DNA of 64,000 nucleotides from Bacillus_BA fengqiuensis (lineage in GTDB: Bacteria; Bacillota; Bacilli; Bacillales; Bacillaceae_H). The notes under the pieces were generated by a model that had not been told where the DNA came from, searched no databases, and saw only the letters and a program-made list of their open reading frames with translations. The position numbers were made by a program, and so were the translations under genes. The first letter of the stretch is position 1, and each line of letters starts with the position of its first letter. This document shows positions 1-8,262 of this stretch, piece by piece. The stretch lies in NCBI GenBank assembly GCA_030813035.1, contig JAUSTV010000014.1, one strand, 5' to 3'.

Positions 1-189
1 GAGCACATCGAGCGCGCACGTGAAGAATTCCATGTCGGAAACTTGTACTTCAACCGCGGGTGCACAGGCGCCATCGTAGGCTACCAGCCATTCGGCGGAT
101 TCAACATGTCGGGTACGGATTCAAAAGCGGGCGGCCCTGATTACTTGCTTCTTCATATGCAAGCGAAAACAACATCTGAAACGCTTTAA
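1..189 (+). CDS. rocA: 1-pyrroline-5-carboxylate dehydrogenase, C-terminal end (partial)
   Basis: The frame is open from base 1 to a TAA at 187-189 and encodes the last 62 residues of an aldehyde dehydrogenase. The segment NRGCTGAIVGYQPFGGFNMS followed by GTDSKAGGPDYLL is the typical C-terminal signature of RocA/PutA-type pyrroline-5-carboxylate dehydrogenases, which oxidise glutamate semialdehyde to glutamate with NAD in arginine, ornithine and proline breakdown. The catalytic part lies outside the window. The next gene makes the substrate of this enzyme (ornithine to glutamate semialdehyde), which supports the call. The two genes are separated by only 85 bases with no terminator, so they are probably one transcript. 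Confidence 0.9.
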   Translation, partial: EHIERAREEFHVGNLYFNRGCTGAIVGYQPFGGFNMSGTDSKAGGPDYLLLHMQAKTTSETL

Positions 190-274
190 TCAATAAAGTG
201 ACGGTATGAATTTGGGAGGAGAGCTCTCGATGCTCCCTCTCATCAACAGAAAAGACTTCAAAGGAGGAACTAAA

Positions 275-1477
275 ATGACAACAACTACAAAAACGACAAA
301 AATTATCGATCAAACTCAAAAATATGGTGCAAATAACTATCATCCGCTGCCAATTGTTATTTCTGAAGCAGAAGGTGTATGGGTAAAAGATCCAGAAGGA
401 AAAAAATATATGGATATGTTAAGTGCATATTCAGCAGTAAACCAAGGACACCGCCATCCTAAAATCATTGGAGCGTTAAAAGAACAGGCTGACCGCGTGA
501 CATTAACATCGCGTGCATTCCATAACGATCAACTCGGTCCGTGGTACGAAAAAATTTGTCAATTAACAAACAAGGATATGGCCCTTCCGATGAACACAGG
601 TGCAGAAGCGGTTGAAACAGCTATCAAAGCAGCTCGCCGCTGGGGCTATGAAGTAAAAGGAATCGCGGATAACCAAGCGGAAATCATCGCATGTGTCGGC
701 AACTTCCACGGCCGTACAATGACAGCGGTTTCTTTATCGTCAGAAGCGGAATATCAAAGAGGGTTTGGTCCTATGCTTCCTGGTATTAAATTAATTCCGT
801 ATGGAGACATTGAGGCATTGAAGGCGGCAATCACACCGAATACGGCTGCATTCTTAATCGAGCCAATTCAAGGAGAAGCAGGAATTGTTTTACCTCCAGA
901 AGGATTTTTGAAGGCAGCCTCCGAATTATGTAAGGAGCAGCAAGTATTATTCATCGTAGATGAAATTCAAGTAGGGCTTGCACGTACAGGAAAAATGTTT
1001 GCATGCGACTGGGAAGGTGTAGAGCCTGACATGCTGATTTTAGGGAAAGCGCTCGGAGGTGGTGTATTTCCGATTTCTTGTGTTGTAGCAAATAAAGATA
1101 TTTTAGGCGTCTTTAACCCTGGGTCTCACGGTTCGACATTCGGCGGAAACCCGTTGGCTTGCGCTGTATCTGTTGCGGCGTTGGAAGTTCTTGAAGAAGA
1201 GGGCTTATCACAGCGCTCACTAGAATTAGGAGAGTATTTCAAACAAAAATTATCGGAAATCAATAACCCGATTATTAAGGAAGTGCGCGGAAGAGGATTA
1301 TTCATTGGGGTGGAATTAACCAAAGCGGCAAGACCATATTGCGAAAAGTTGAAAGAAGAAGGCCTATTATGTAAAGAAACACATGATACGGTGATTCGAT
1401 TCGCGCCGCCTCTGGTTATTTCGCAAGAGGACTTGGACTGGGCGATTGAAAAAATCAACCGCGTCCTGTCTGCGTAA
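275..1477 (+). CDS. rocD: ornithine aminotransferase
   Basis: A 400-residue class III PLP aminotransferase, the usual RocD length. It moves the delta-amino group of ornithine to 2-oxoglutarate, giving glutamate-5-semialdehyde and glutamate. Visible family features are the N-terminal YGANNYHPLP, the NTGAEAVETAIKAARRW segment, GNFHGRT, the FIVDEIQ motif and the PLP lysine in LILGKALGGG (near residue 256). The open frame extends upstream to 206, but AAAGGAGG at 260-267 fixes the ATG at 275. It sits between rocA and glutamate dehydrogenase, so ornithine is converted to 2-oxoglutarate by three adjacent genes. No sigma-54 promoter is seen directly upstream; expression probably comes from beyond base 1. 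Confidence 0.96.
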   Translation: MTTTTKTTKIIDQTQKYGANNYHPLPIVISEAEGVWVKDPEGKKYMDMLSAYSAVNQGHRHPKIIGALKEQADRVTLTSRAFHNDQLGPWYEKICQLTNKDMALPMNTGAEAVETAIKAARRWGYEVKGIADNQAEIIACVGNFHGRTMTAVSLSSEAEYQRGFGPMLPGIKLIPYGDIEALKAAITPNTAAFLIEPIQGEAGIVLPPEGFLKAASELCKEQQVLFIVDEIQVGLARTGKMFACDWEGVEPDMLILGKALGGGVFPISCVVANKDILGVFNPGSHGSTFGGNPLACAVSVAALEVLEEEGLSQRSLELGEYFKQKLSEINNPIIKEVRGRGLFIGVELTKAARPYCEKLKEEGLLCKETHDTVIRFAPPLVISQEDLDWAIEKINRVLSA

Positions 1478-1543
1478 TGTAAAAGACAATCTTTTTGTTT
1501 TGATTGAACCCACTATTCTATCATAATGTATGAGGTGTGAAGG

Positions 1544-2836
1544 ATGCCTGCTGAAACAGTATTAAATACGATGTCAAAAGAACAAAAACAAGAGAAAGAA
1601 TCACTGAATTTATTTTACTCTACTCAAACGGTTATTAAAAACGCCTTGGATAAATTAGGTTATACAGAAGAAGTATTTGAATTGCTGAAAGAACCGGTTC
1701 GTTTATTAACCGTTCGCATTCCGGTACGTATGGACGACGGAACGGTGAAAGTATTCACGGGATATCGCTCCCAGCATAATGACGCTGTCGGACCGACAAA
1801 AGGCGGAGTTCGTTTTCATCCGGAAGTGAGCGAAGATGAAGTGAAGGCCTTATCGATTTGGATGAGCTTAAAATGCGGAATTGCCAATCTCCCATATGGG
1901 GGCGGGAAAGGCGGAATCGTTTGTGACCCTCGCAAAATGTCATTCGGTGAGCTTGAGCGCCTAAGCCGCGGGTATGTTCGTGCGATCAGCCAAATTGTGG
2001 GGCCGACAAAAGATATTCCGGCACCGGACGTCTATACAAACTCACAAATTATGGCATGGATGATGGATGAATACAGCCGTCTTCGTGAGTTTGATTCTCC
2101 TGGTTTTATTACAGGTAAACCGCTTGTGCTGGGTGGATCTCATGGGCGTGAAACAGCAACGGCACGCGGTGTGACCATTTGTATCGAGGAAGCGGTGAAG
2201 AAAAAAGGCATCGATTTGCAAGGGGCGCGTGTCGTCATCCAAGGGTTCGGGAATGCCGGAAGTTTCTTGGCCAAGTTCATGCATGACGCAGGAGCGAAGG
2301 TCATAGGGATTTCAGATGTATACGGTGGGCTTCATGATCCGAACGGTCTTGATATTGACTATTTATTAGACCGACGTGACAGTTTTGGGACAGTGTCACA
2401 GCTCTTTAAGAACACGATTACAAATGAAGAATTGCTGGAATTAGATTGTGATATTTTAGTTCCGGCAGCTATCTCGAACCAAATTACCGCAGAAAATGCG
2501 GATCGCATTCAAGCATCTATCGTCGTGGAAGCGGCAAATGGACCAACAACGCTTGAAGCAACGAAGATTTTATCTGAAAAAGGCATCCTTCTTGTACCGG
2601 ATATTTTGGCGAGCGCAGGCGGCGTTACGGTATCTTATTTTGAATGGGTTCAAAATAACCAGGGGTACTATTGGGCGGAAGAAGAAGTTGCAGAAAAGCT
2701 GCAGAAAGTGATGGTTGACTCTTTTGACAGCATTTATCAAACGGCCCAATCCCATAAAGTTGACATGCGTTTGGCGGCTTATATGGTTGGAATTCGTAAA
2801 GTAGCTGAGGCATCACGTTTTAGAGGCTGGGTATAA
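1544..2836 (+). CDS. gudB: NAD-specific glutamate dehydrogenase (RocG/GudB type)
   Basis: A 430-residue hexameric-type Glu/Leu/Phe/Val dehydrogenase, deaminating glutamate to 2-oxoglutarate and ammonium. PYGGGKGGIVCDP contains the catalytic-lysine region, GFGNAGSFLAKFMHDAGAKV is the Rossmann dinucleotide site, and the C-terminus ASRFRGW is typical of RocG and GudB. A GAAGG Shine-Dalgarno lies five bases before the ATG at 1544; an in-frame ATG at 1571 is an alternative. It follows rocD by 66 bases and closes the ornithine-to-2-oxoglutarate route. RocG and GudB cannot be told apart from this window. I see no inactivating duplication of the kind known in laboratory B. subtilis gudB. A composite hairpin repeat follows. 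Confidence 0.93.
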   Translation: MPAETVLNTMSKEQKQEKESLNLFYSTQTVIKNALDKLGYTEEVFELLKEPVRLLTVRIPVRMDDGTVKVFTGYRSQHNDAVGPTKGGVRFHPEVSEDEVKALSIWMSLKCGIANLPYGGGKGGIVCDPRKMSFGELERLSRGYVRAISQIVGPTKDIPAPDVYTNSQIMAWMMDEYSRLREFDSPGFITGKPLVLGGSHGRETATARGVTICIEEAVKKKGIDLQGARVVIQGFGNAGSFLAKFMHDAGAKVIGISDVYGGLHDPNGLDIDYLLDRRDSFGTVSQLFKNTITNEELLELDCDILVPAAISNQITAENADRIQASIVVEAANGPTTLEATKILSEKGILLVPDILASAGGVTVSYFEWVQNNQGYYWAEEEVAEKLQKVMVDSFDSIYQTAQSHKVDMRLAAYMVGIRKVAEASRFRGWV

Positions 2837-2927
2837 TATATAACTGAAAAGTCAAATGGACATGGACAAACTGGACGTGGTTGTCCTATAAGTCCTAAAC
2901 AGACCATAAGCGTTATTTTTTACGGAA

Positions 2928-3032
2928 AGGACCCGTCACGAAATCCTTGATTTTACTGGATTTTCATGACGGGTCCTTTTAGGGGGGGATGACTCAAAAG
3001 GTATGCTTTTCTATACCTTTTGAGTCATCCTT
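2928..3032 (+). repeat. composite hairpin repeat (parts A and B), likely terminator
   Basis: Two adjacent hairpins. Part A (about 2930-2980) has arms GGACCCGTCA and TGACGGGTCC around a loop containing CTTGATTTTACTGGATTTT. Part B (about 2987-3031) has arms AGGATGACTCAAAAGG-like and CCTTTTGAGTCATCC, then a T-run. Related pairs occur at 8092-8205 (reverse orientation) and 55060-55193, with solo A at 20388 and 57262 and solo B at 31906. It lies between convergent genes and probably ends transcription on both strands. Confidence 0.75.
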
Positions 3033-3038
3033 GTTTTT

Positions 3039-3926
3039 TTATTCCTCATCTATCTTATGCGTTTTATCCTCATCTTGAGGAGATAGTGAAGCATCACTTT
3101 TTACTCGTGATTGGCATTTTGTCTGAAAGTTGAAGGGAATCACTTGGTCATACGGCGGCGGCATTAATTCAGCGTGAAGGTTATTTGAGTACGGAGTGTC
3201 GATTAAGTCATGTTTACTATTTTTTTGCTTTTTTAGCTGTTTAATGATCAGTTTTCCTATTTGTCTCCCCAGTTCAAGCCCTTCGGTATTATCGCTTGGA
3301 AAATGGACACCGGCATATAAACGGGAACCGGCACATTCTTCGGCAAGTTTATGCAATTGCTCCTTTTCTGCTGGGAAGAAATAGCTCAACATCTCTTCGC
3401 AGCAACCTGCCACCGTCCCATGTCCCGCAGGATAGGAAGGATGGCGCGGGGTGCATAAAATCGTTTCTAACTCAGCATCCAGCTGATTAGGGCGGGCGAC
3501 CATCCATTTGAATTTGTAATACCAGGTGATGACCAGTGTATCGTTTATGGCGGCGTGAATACATGCTAAAATCCGTGCTGCTTTCGCTGCGGGGACGCTA
3601 TATGTGTCGATTAGACGATCGATAATGGGGGTGAATTGTTTCGTGGGTGCTCCCGTTCCCCAATACTTCGCGATTTGAGTTTCAGAAGAGGTAACGTTTG
3701 CTAAGGTTTGTTGGACCACTTCCAGTTCCTGATTCCAATCAATTTTTTTGGGATGGCGAATCGTTAAAGTCGCTTTTTTTCCGTCAGGAGTCATTAATTT
3801 TCCGTCTTTACGAAGTTTGAAGAAAAATAGCTTCCATGAGTTTGCCAGCGGTTCTTCCGGATTGGAGGGAGGTGACGATTCGCCTGCATAAGGCAGTTTT
3901 GTCCATCGTTTATAGTCTTTTTTCAT
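3039..3926 (-). CDS. PAP2-superfamily / vanadium haloperoxidase-like phosphatase
   Basis: About 295 residues from the ATG at 3926, chosen because GGAGAG precedes it; the frame runs further upstream to 4004. The three PAP2/haloperoxidase signatures appear in order: KFKWMVARP (KX6RP-like), PSYPAGH (PSGH-like) and SRLYAGVHFPSD (SRX5HX3D). These bind a phosphate or vanadate and supply the catalytic histidine. There is no signal peptide or membrane segment, unlike integral PAP2 lipid phosphatases, so it resembles the soluble haloperoxidase-type branch. Substrate unknown. It is convergent with glutamate dehydrogenase and divergent from the permease gene; it is probably monocistronic and unrelated to the roc genes. 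Confidence 0.8.
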   Translation of the reverse strand: MKKDYKRWTKLPYAGESSPPSNPEEPLANSWKLFFFKLRKDGKLMTPDGKKATLTIRHPKKIDWNQELEVVQQTLANVTSSETQIAKYWGTGAPTKQFTPIIDRLIDTYSVPAAKAARILACIHAAINDTLVITWYYKFKWMVARPNQLDAELETILCTPRHPSYPAGHGTVAGCCEEMLSYFFPAEKEQLHKLAEECAGSRLYAGVHFPSDNTEGLELGRQIGKLIIKQLKKQKNSKHDLIDTPYSNNLHAELMPPPYDQVIPFNFQTKCQSRVKSDASLSPQDEDKTHKIDEE

Positions 3927-4023
3927 TTTTTTCTCTCCGTTAATGTAAGGTTTTTCTCTATAGTATGCAAATATCTTCTTTGTGGCGCGGTGAAGAAGCA
4001 CCAAATTTTATGGAAGATATTAT

Positions 4024-4140
4024 GATATAAAAATTTGGCGCTTTCCTGCCAAAAAATTTGGCGAAATGCCTATTTATTTGGCAGGTTCGTTCAAAAAATG
4101 TTAACAATTCACGGTTTAAAACTTGGCACGGAACTTGCAT
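4024..4140 (+). promoter_or_regulatory. sigma-54 promoter with RocR-like upstream activating sites
   Basis: TTGGCACGGAACTTGC at 4123-4138 matches the -24/-12 sigma-54 (SigL) consensus completely. Upstream are 8-1-8 palindromes: 4047-4063 (core GCCAAAAAATTTGGC) and 4067-4083 (TGCC...ATTTGGCA), with a further right-half ATTTGGCG ending at 4040. In B. subtilis the SigL enhancer protein RocR is reported to bind paired 8-bp inverted repeats split by one base at roc promoters; spacing and position fit. This should make the permease gene inducible by arginine or ornithine. Confidence 0.88.
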
Positions 4141-4230
4141 TAATGTTTAATGTAGAAAGAATCATCTGAAAAGTATTTTTATTTTCTTTTTGTAAGCGTA
4201 TTCATATTTACAACGCAAAGGAGAGATTCA

Positions 4231-5667
4231 ATGAACATGGAGCAGCATCAAACGCATGAATTGAAGCGAACGATGAAATCAAGGCATTTATTTATGATTT
4301 CTTTAGGAGGTGTCATTGGAACAGGATTTTTTCTTGGATCGGGGTATACCATTAATGAAGCGGGTCCTATTGGTGCCATTATTGCCTATTTAGTAGGCGG
4401 ATTTATTATGTATTTAACGATGCTTTGCTTAGGGGAGCTTTCAGTGGCTATGCCGGTATCCGGTTCCTTTCAAACGTATACGACGAAGTTTATCGGTCCT
4501 GCGACCGGTTTTGCTATCGGGTGGCTTTACTGGCTCGGGTGGGCAGTAACAGTAGCGCTTGAGTTTTTAGCTGCAGGGCAGTTGATGCAAAGGTGGTTTC
4601 CGGATTCGCCGGTTTGGATGTGGTGTGCGCTGTTTGCTTCGCTGTTGTTTTTGTTAAATGCTTTATCAGCTAAAGCATTCGGTGAGGCAGAGTTTTGGTT
4701 TTCAAGCATTAAAGTTGTGGCCATTATTATGTTCATCATTCTTGGTGGTGCGGCAATGTTTGGGTTTATCGACATGAAAGGCGGGCAAGAAGCACCGTTC
4801 TTTTCCAACTTCTTTTCAGAAGGTCTTTTTCCGAATGGTATCACAGCTCTGTTGATTACGATGATTACCGTTAACTTTTCCTTCCAAGGGACAGAGTTGA
4901 TTGGAATTGCGGCAGGAGAAAGTGAGGATCCGGAAAAAACGATTCCGCGTTCCATTAAACAAACGGTTTGGCGAACGCTTGTCTTTTTCGTATTATCCGT
5001 AGCGATTGTGGCGGCGATGATTCCGATGGAAAAAGCGGGTGTGGTGGAGAGTCCATTTGTAGTTGTGTTAGACAGTATCGGTGTTCCGTATGCCGCTGAT
5101 ATCATGAATTTTATTATTTTAACGGCGCTGCTGTCTGTTGGGAACTCCGGCCTTTATGCGGCAACGCGTATGCTTTACTCCCTTTCGAAAGAAGGGATGG
5201 CATCGAGGAAGCTTGGGGAAGTCAACCATCGCGGTGTTCCGATGAATGCGCTGCTTTTGACACTGGGCATTGCCTTATTATCCCTTCTTTCAGGTTTCGT
5301 AGCTGCTGAAACGGTATTTGTATGGCTTCTGTCGGTAGCGGGGCTTGGAGCTCAGGTTGGATGGATTGCCATTACGGCTTCACAGCTTGCGTTTAGAAGA
5401 AAGTACATCCGCCAAGGGGGAAGAGTCGAAGATTTAAAGTTTAAAACACCGTTGTATCCGTTCCTTCCTGGTTTGGCTTTAACGCTAAATAGCATTGTAT
5501 TGATCAGCTTGGCTTTTGATTCTGAACAACGCATGGCATTATACTGTGGCATCCCGTTCATGCTTGCTTGCTACGCTATCTATCATTTTAGAATCAAGAA
5601 AAATCAAAAGCTTGGCGTTCAAGAACAGGAAGTACAATTGAATTCCGATAAAAAAATGGTCATCTAA
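4231..5667 (+). CDS. rocE: amino acid permease, RocC/RocE type (arginine/ornithine)
   Basis: A 478-residue APC-superfamily (AAT family) transporter with about twelve hydrophobic segments. It begins with the family hallmark RHLFMISLGGVIGTGFFLGSG, and carries YLTMLCLGELSVAMPVSGSF and FSFQGTELIGIAAGES (TM6 region). The start is the ATG at 4231 behind AAGGAGAG. It is probably a proton symporter bringing arginine or ornithine into the cell for the rocD/gudB pathway. The substrate is inferred from the sigma-54/RocR-like promoter in front and the roc genes upstream; the sequence alone does not separate RocC from RocE. A strong terminator follows directly. Confidence 0.85.
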   Translation: MNMEQHQTHELKRTMKSRHLFMISLGGVIGTGFFLGSGYTINEAGPIGAIIAYLVGGFIMYLTMLCLGELSVAMPVSGSFQTYTTKFIGPATGFAIGWLYWLGWAVTVALEFLAAGQLMQRWFPDSPVWMWCALFASLLFLLNALSAKAFGEAEFWFSSIKVVAIIMFIILGGAAMFGFIDMKGGQEAPFFSNFFSEGLFPNGITALLITMITVNFSFQGTELIGIAAGESEDPEKTIPRSIKQTVWRTLVFFVLSVAIVAAMIPMEKAGVVESPFVVVLDSIGVPYAADIMNFIILTALLSVGNSGLYAATRMLYSLSKEGMASRKLGEVNHRGVPMNALLLTLGIALLSLLSGFVAAETVFVWLLSVAGLGAQVGWIAITASQLAFRRKYIRQGGRVEDLKFKTPLYPFLPGLALTLNSIVLISLAFDSEQRMALYCGIPFMLACYAIYHFRIKKNQKLGVQEQEVQLNSDKKMVI

Positions 5668-5669
5668 AG

Positions 5670-5704
5670 AAAGGTCAGCCTGGTCAAAGGCTGACCTTTT
5701 TTTG
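5670..5704 (+). terminator. intrinsic terminator after permease gene
   Basis: AAAGGTCAGCC, an 8-base loop and GGCTGACCTTTTTTT form an 11-bp stem with a U-run immediately after the stop codon. Confidence 0.92.
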
Positions 5705-5948
5705 CGTGAATCGTGTTCAGGATAAAAAAAGAAATGAATCGATCGATTGAGAGATTCATTGTTTGACTGGATAAAAATGAATGCCATTATACAGGTGGCG
5801 ATAAAGAGTTCGGCTGCTAAAGACGAATGATTGACTTGTGTAAAAGTCTTATTTTGCTTCATTATGGTAATTTCCGAACAATGGAAGCGTTTTCCTCATT
5901 AATATTATAAATATACAGAAAATTTTATGAGAAAATAGAGAAAAAGTA

Positions 5949-5977
5949 TTGTCAAATGATAAAACATTCAATATAAT
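5949..5977 (+). promoter_or_regulatory. sigma-A promoter of glnA paralogue
   Basis: TTGTCA (5949-5954), a 17-base spacer and TATAAT (5972-5977). A GlnR/TnrA-like TGTCA-N7-AAACA (5950-5966; consensus TGTNAN7TNACA, one mismatch) overlaps the -35 box, so nitrogen control is possible but not shown. Confidence 0.8.
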
Positions 5978-6022
5978 AAACTCATGTTATAAATTACGAC
6001 GTTGAATGTGAGGTTATCTAAC

Positions 6023-7387
6023 ATGGGACAAACAGTGCTTTCTGAAATGAAAAATGACACAGCAGTTCTTGAGCAAATTAAAGAAACAATTAAAAACAAA
6101 TGTGTGGAATTGATTCATTTACAGTTCGTTGACATCGAAGGAATCTTAAAAAATATTACTGTGACGGTTGAGCAGCTAGATGATGTAGTAGAAGGAAAGC
6201 AAATGTTTGACGGTTCTTCTATTAAAGGATTCTCTCCAATCAATAAATCCGATTTGTATCTTTTACCGGATTTAAATACGTTTGCCGTATTACCTTGGAC
6301 AGTAGAAGAGGGATATGCAGAAGCGCGTTTCCTTTGCTCTGTAGCAAACCCGGACGGAACATTATTCGAGGGTGATACTCGTAACGTATTAAAGAAAACG
6401 GTTGATCGTGCTGCAGAACATGGCTATACAATCTCTGTCGGACCAGAATTAGAGTTTTTCCTTTTCAAAGCAGATGAGAATGGAAATCCGACAATGGAAC
6501 TTGGCGATAATGCAGACTATTTCGCTCCATCTCCAAAGGATCTTGGCGAGCGCGTTCGCTTGGAAATTTACCGTGCATTAAAAGCGATGGGCTTTACAAT
6601 CGAAGCTTCTCACCATGAAGTAGCGCAAGGCCAGCACGAACTTAGCTTCAAATATGCAGATGCATTAGGTGCAGCAGATAAAGCTACTACTTACAAGTGG
6701 GTAGTTAAAACGATTGCAAGTAAATACGGCTTACATGCGACATTCATGCCAAAGCCAGTATTCGGTATTAACGGTTCCGGTATGCATGTAAACATGTCGT
6801 TCTTTAAGGACGGAGAAAATGTATTCTACAATCCAGAGGATGGGCTTCAATTGTCAGAGGAAGCATATCAGTTCATCGCAGGTTTAATTGAAAACGTGAA
6901 AGGTTTTGCAGCGGTTACGAATCCGCTCGTAAACTCTTACAAACGTTTAGTGCCTGGCTATGAGGCTCCTTGCTATATCGCATGGTCAGCATCAAACCGT
7001 TCTGCATTAATCCGTATCCCTGCGAAAAAAGGAATGGCAACTCGCGTTGAACTTCGTTGTCCAGATCCATCTGCTAACCCTTATTTAACATTTGCGGTAA
7101 TTGCAGCAGCGGGTCTTGAAGGTATTGAAAAAGGGTTAAAGGCACCTGCATCAATCGACGCAGACATTTTCCACATGTCTGAAGAACGCCGTGCAGAGCT
7201 TGGTATCGAAAATCTTCCAGGCAGCTTGGAAGCAGCTGTAAGCGAATTGAAAGACAGTGAATTAGCACGAAACACATTAGGTGAGCACGTATTCGGCGAA
7301 TATGTCGACATGAAAAAAGCGGAGTGGGACAGCTATCGTACAGCGGTTCATACGTGGGAATTAGTAAACTATCAAGATAAGTTCTAA
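6023..7387 (+). CDS. glnA: type I glutamine synthetase (GlnA family)
   Basis: A 454-residue GS-I enzyme joining ammonium to glutamate with ATP. Family motifs in order: MFDGSSIKGF, VGPELEFFLF (metal-binding glutamates), EASHHEVAQGQHE, FGINGSGMHVNMS, NSYKRLVPGYEAPCYIAWSASNRSALIRIP (substrate loop) and RVELRCPDPSANPYL. The ATG at 6023 has GTGAGG eight bases ahead; a TTG at 6002 extends the frame but lacks a site. There is no adenylylation-loop type insertion, as expected for Firmicute enzymes. The usual glnRA arrangement is absent: no glnR precedes it and it is transcribed alone. The N-terminus differs clearly from B. subtilis GlnA, so it may be a second glutamine synthetase working with the neighbouring catabolic genes. 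Confidence 0.93.
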   Translation: MGQTVLSEMKNDTAVLEQIKETIKNKCVELIHLQFVDIEGILKNITVTVEQLDDVVEGKQMFDGSSIKGFSPINKSDLYLLPDLNTFAVLPWTVEEGYAEARFLCSVANPDGTLFEGDTRNVLKKTVDRAAEHGYTISVGPELEFFLFKADENGNPTMELGDNADYFAPSPKDLGERVRLEIYRALKAMGFTIEASHHEVAQGQHELSFKYADALGAADKATTYKWVVKTIASKYGLHATFMPKPVFGINGSGMHVNMSFFKDGENVFYNPEDGLQLSEEAYQFIAGLIENVKGFAAVTNPLVNSYKRLVPGYEAPCYIAWSASNRSALIRIPAKKGMATRVELRCPDPSANPYLTFAVIAAAGLEGIEKGLKAPASIDADIFHMSEERRAELGIENLPGSLEAAVSELKDSELARNTLGEHVFGEYVDMKKAEWDSYRTAVHTWELVNYQDKF

Positions 7388-7426
7388 TAAAAAATGGACC
7401 AGCCATGAGGCCGGTCCATTTTTTAT
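7388..7426 (+). terminator. intrinsic terminator of glnA
   Basis: AAAAATGGACC, a short loop and GGTCCATTTTTT directly after the glnA stop. Confidence 0.93.
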
Positions 7427-7582
7427 TAGAAAATAGTTTTTATGGTCCTGTCAGATGATTTTCTCCCTTCATTTTATTCTTCTTCCTCTGTTTGTGTAAA
7501 AGAAAAACTTTTTATGTGTCTTCATGTTTCAGTGCAATAAGAAGCGGGAATGATAGCGATATATGAAAAGGAGAGGATTCGC

Positions 7583-8077
7583 ATGAAATTGACAGAAATC
7601 GAAATGAAACAGTTGAAAAATAGATTGATAGAGATGAAGCACGAATTAACATACAGGCAGGAAGAGATAAAAGTATTATCGATGGACGAAGCGACAGGGG
7701 AATTGAACACTGGTATGGATAATCATATGGCTGATTCATCAACCGAATTATACGAACGTCAAAAAGAACAAACGCTTGAAGCGGCTGACGAAGAGCGATT
7801 AAACGAAATTAAGGAAGCTCTGGAGCGAATGGTGGAGGGTACGTATGGAGTCTGTGTCGATACGGGGGAAGAAATCCCATTTGAACGTTTGCAGGCATTG
7901 CCGTATGCAAAACGCACTGCGAAAGCGCAAGAAGAGTATGAACAAGCCCGAAAAGACGGAATGACGAGCGAGCAATCATACGCTGAAAATATGCAAGAAT
8001 TGATGGATAACGATACGATTCAACGGAAAAATACATTAACAACATCCAGCTTGGAACGAGAGCAGGATGCATTTTAA
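7583..8077 (+). CDS. YteA-family / TraR-DksA-like protein
   Basis: 164 residues from the ATG at 7583, which has AAGGAG seven to eight bases upstream (the frame opens at 7550). The charged N-terminal half (TEIEMKQLKNRLIEMKHELTYRQEE) predicts a coiled coil as in DksA. The C-terminal part YGVCVDTGEEIPFERLQALPYAKR matches the conserved end of YteA-type DksA/TraR proteins. Only one cysteine remains, so the C4 zinc site of classic DksA/TraR proteins is absent. NHMADSSTELYERQKE matches the NHPGDQATELYEREKD stretch of YteA. DksA relatives bind RNA polymerase; a similar role here is inference. A hairpin repeat follows. Confidence 0.75.
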   Translation: MKLTEIEMKQLKNRLIEMKHELTYRQEEIKVLSMDEATGELNTGMDNHMADSSTELYERQKEQTLEAADEERLNEIKEALERMVEGTYGVCVDTGEEIPFERLQALPYAKRTAKAQEEYEQARKDGMTSEQSYAENMQELMDNDTIQRKNTLTTSSLEREQDAF

Positions 8078-8091
8078 ACATAATGAGAGTT

Positions 8092-8205
8092 TGAGTGAGG
8101 ATGACCGAAAAGGGCCGGATTTTGCCCTTTTCGGTCATCCTCTGAAAGGTGCCGTCATGAAAAACCAGTAAAACCAAGGGATTAGAGGACGGGGTCTTTC
8201 AGTAA
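8092..8205 (-). repeat. composite hairpin repeat, reverse orientation (B then A)
   Basis: Part B: GAGGATGACCGAAAAGGGC paired with GCCCTTTTCGGTCATCCTC (8096-8143). Part A: GCCGTCATGAAAAACC... with GGACGGGGTC (about 8151-8200), which is the reverse complement of the A hairpins at 2930 and 55092. A followed by B on the minus strand gives the same order as the copies at 2928 and 55060. It is likely a terminator for the YteA-like gene. Confidence 0.7.
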
Positions 8206-8262
8206 AAATCAGTTTTTGTGATTTATTAGAGGTTTATGGAACAGTCTGGCTCACTTTGCGTA

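Noticed and set aside
3958..4140. 60-residue minus-strand frame in the permease promoter
   Set aside because: It covers the sigma-54 promoter and palindromes and has no ribosome site.
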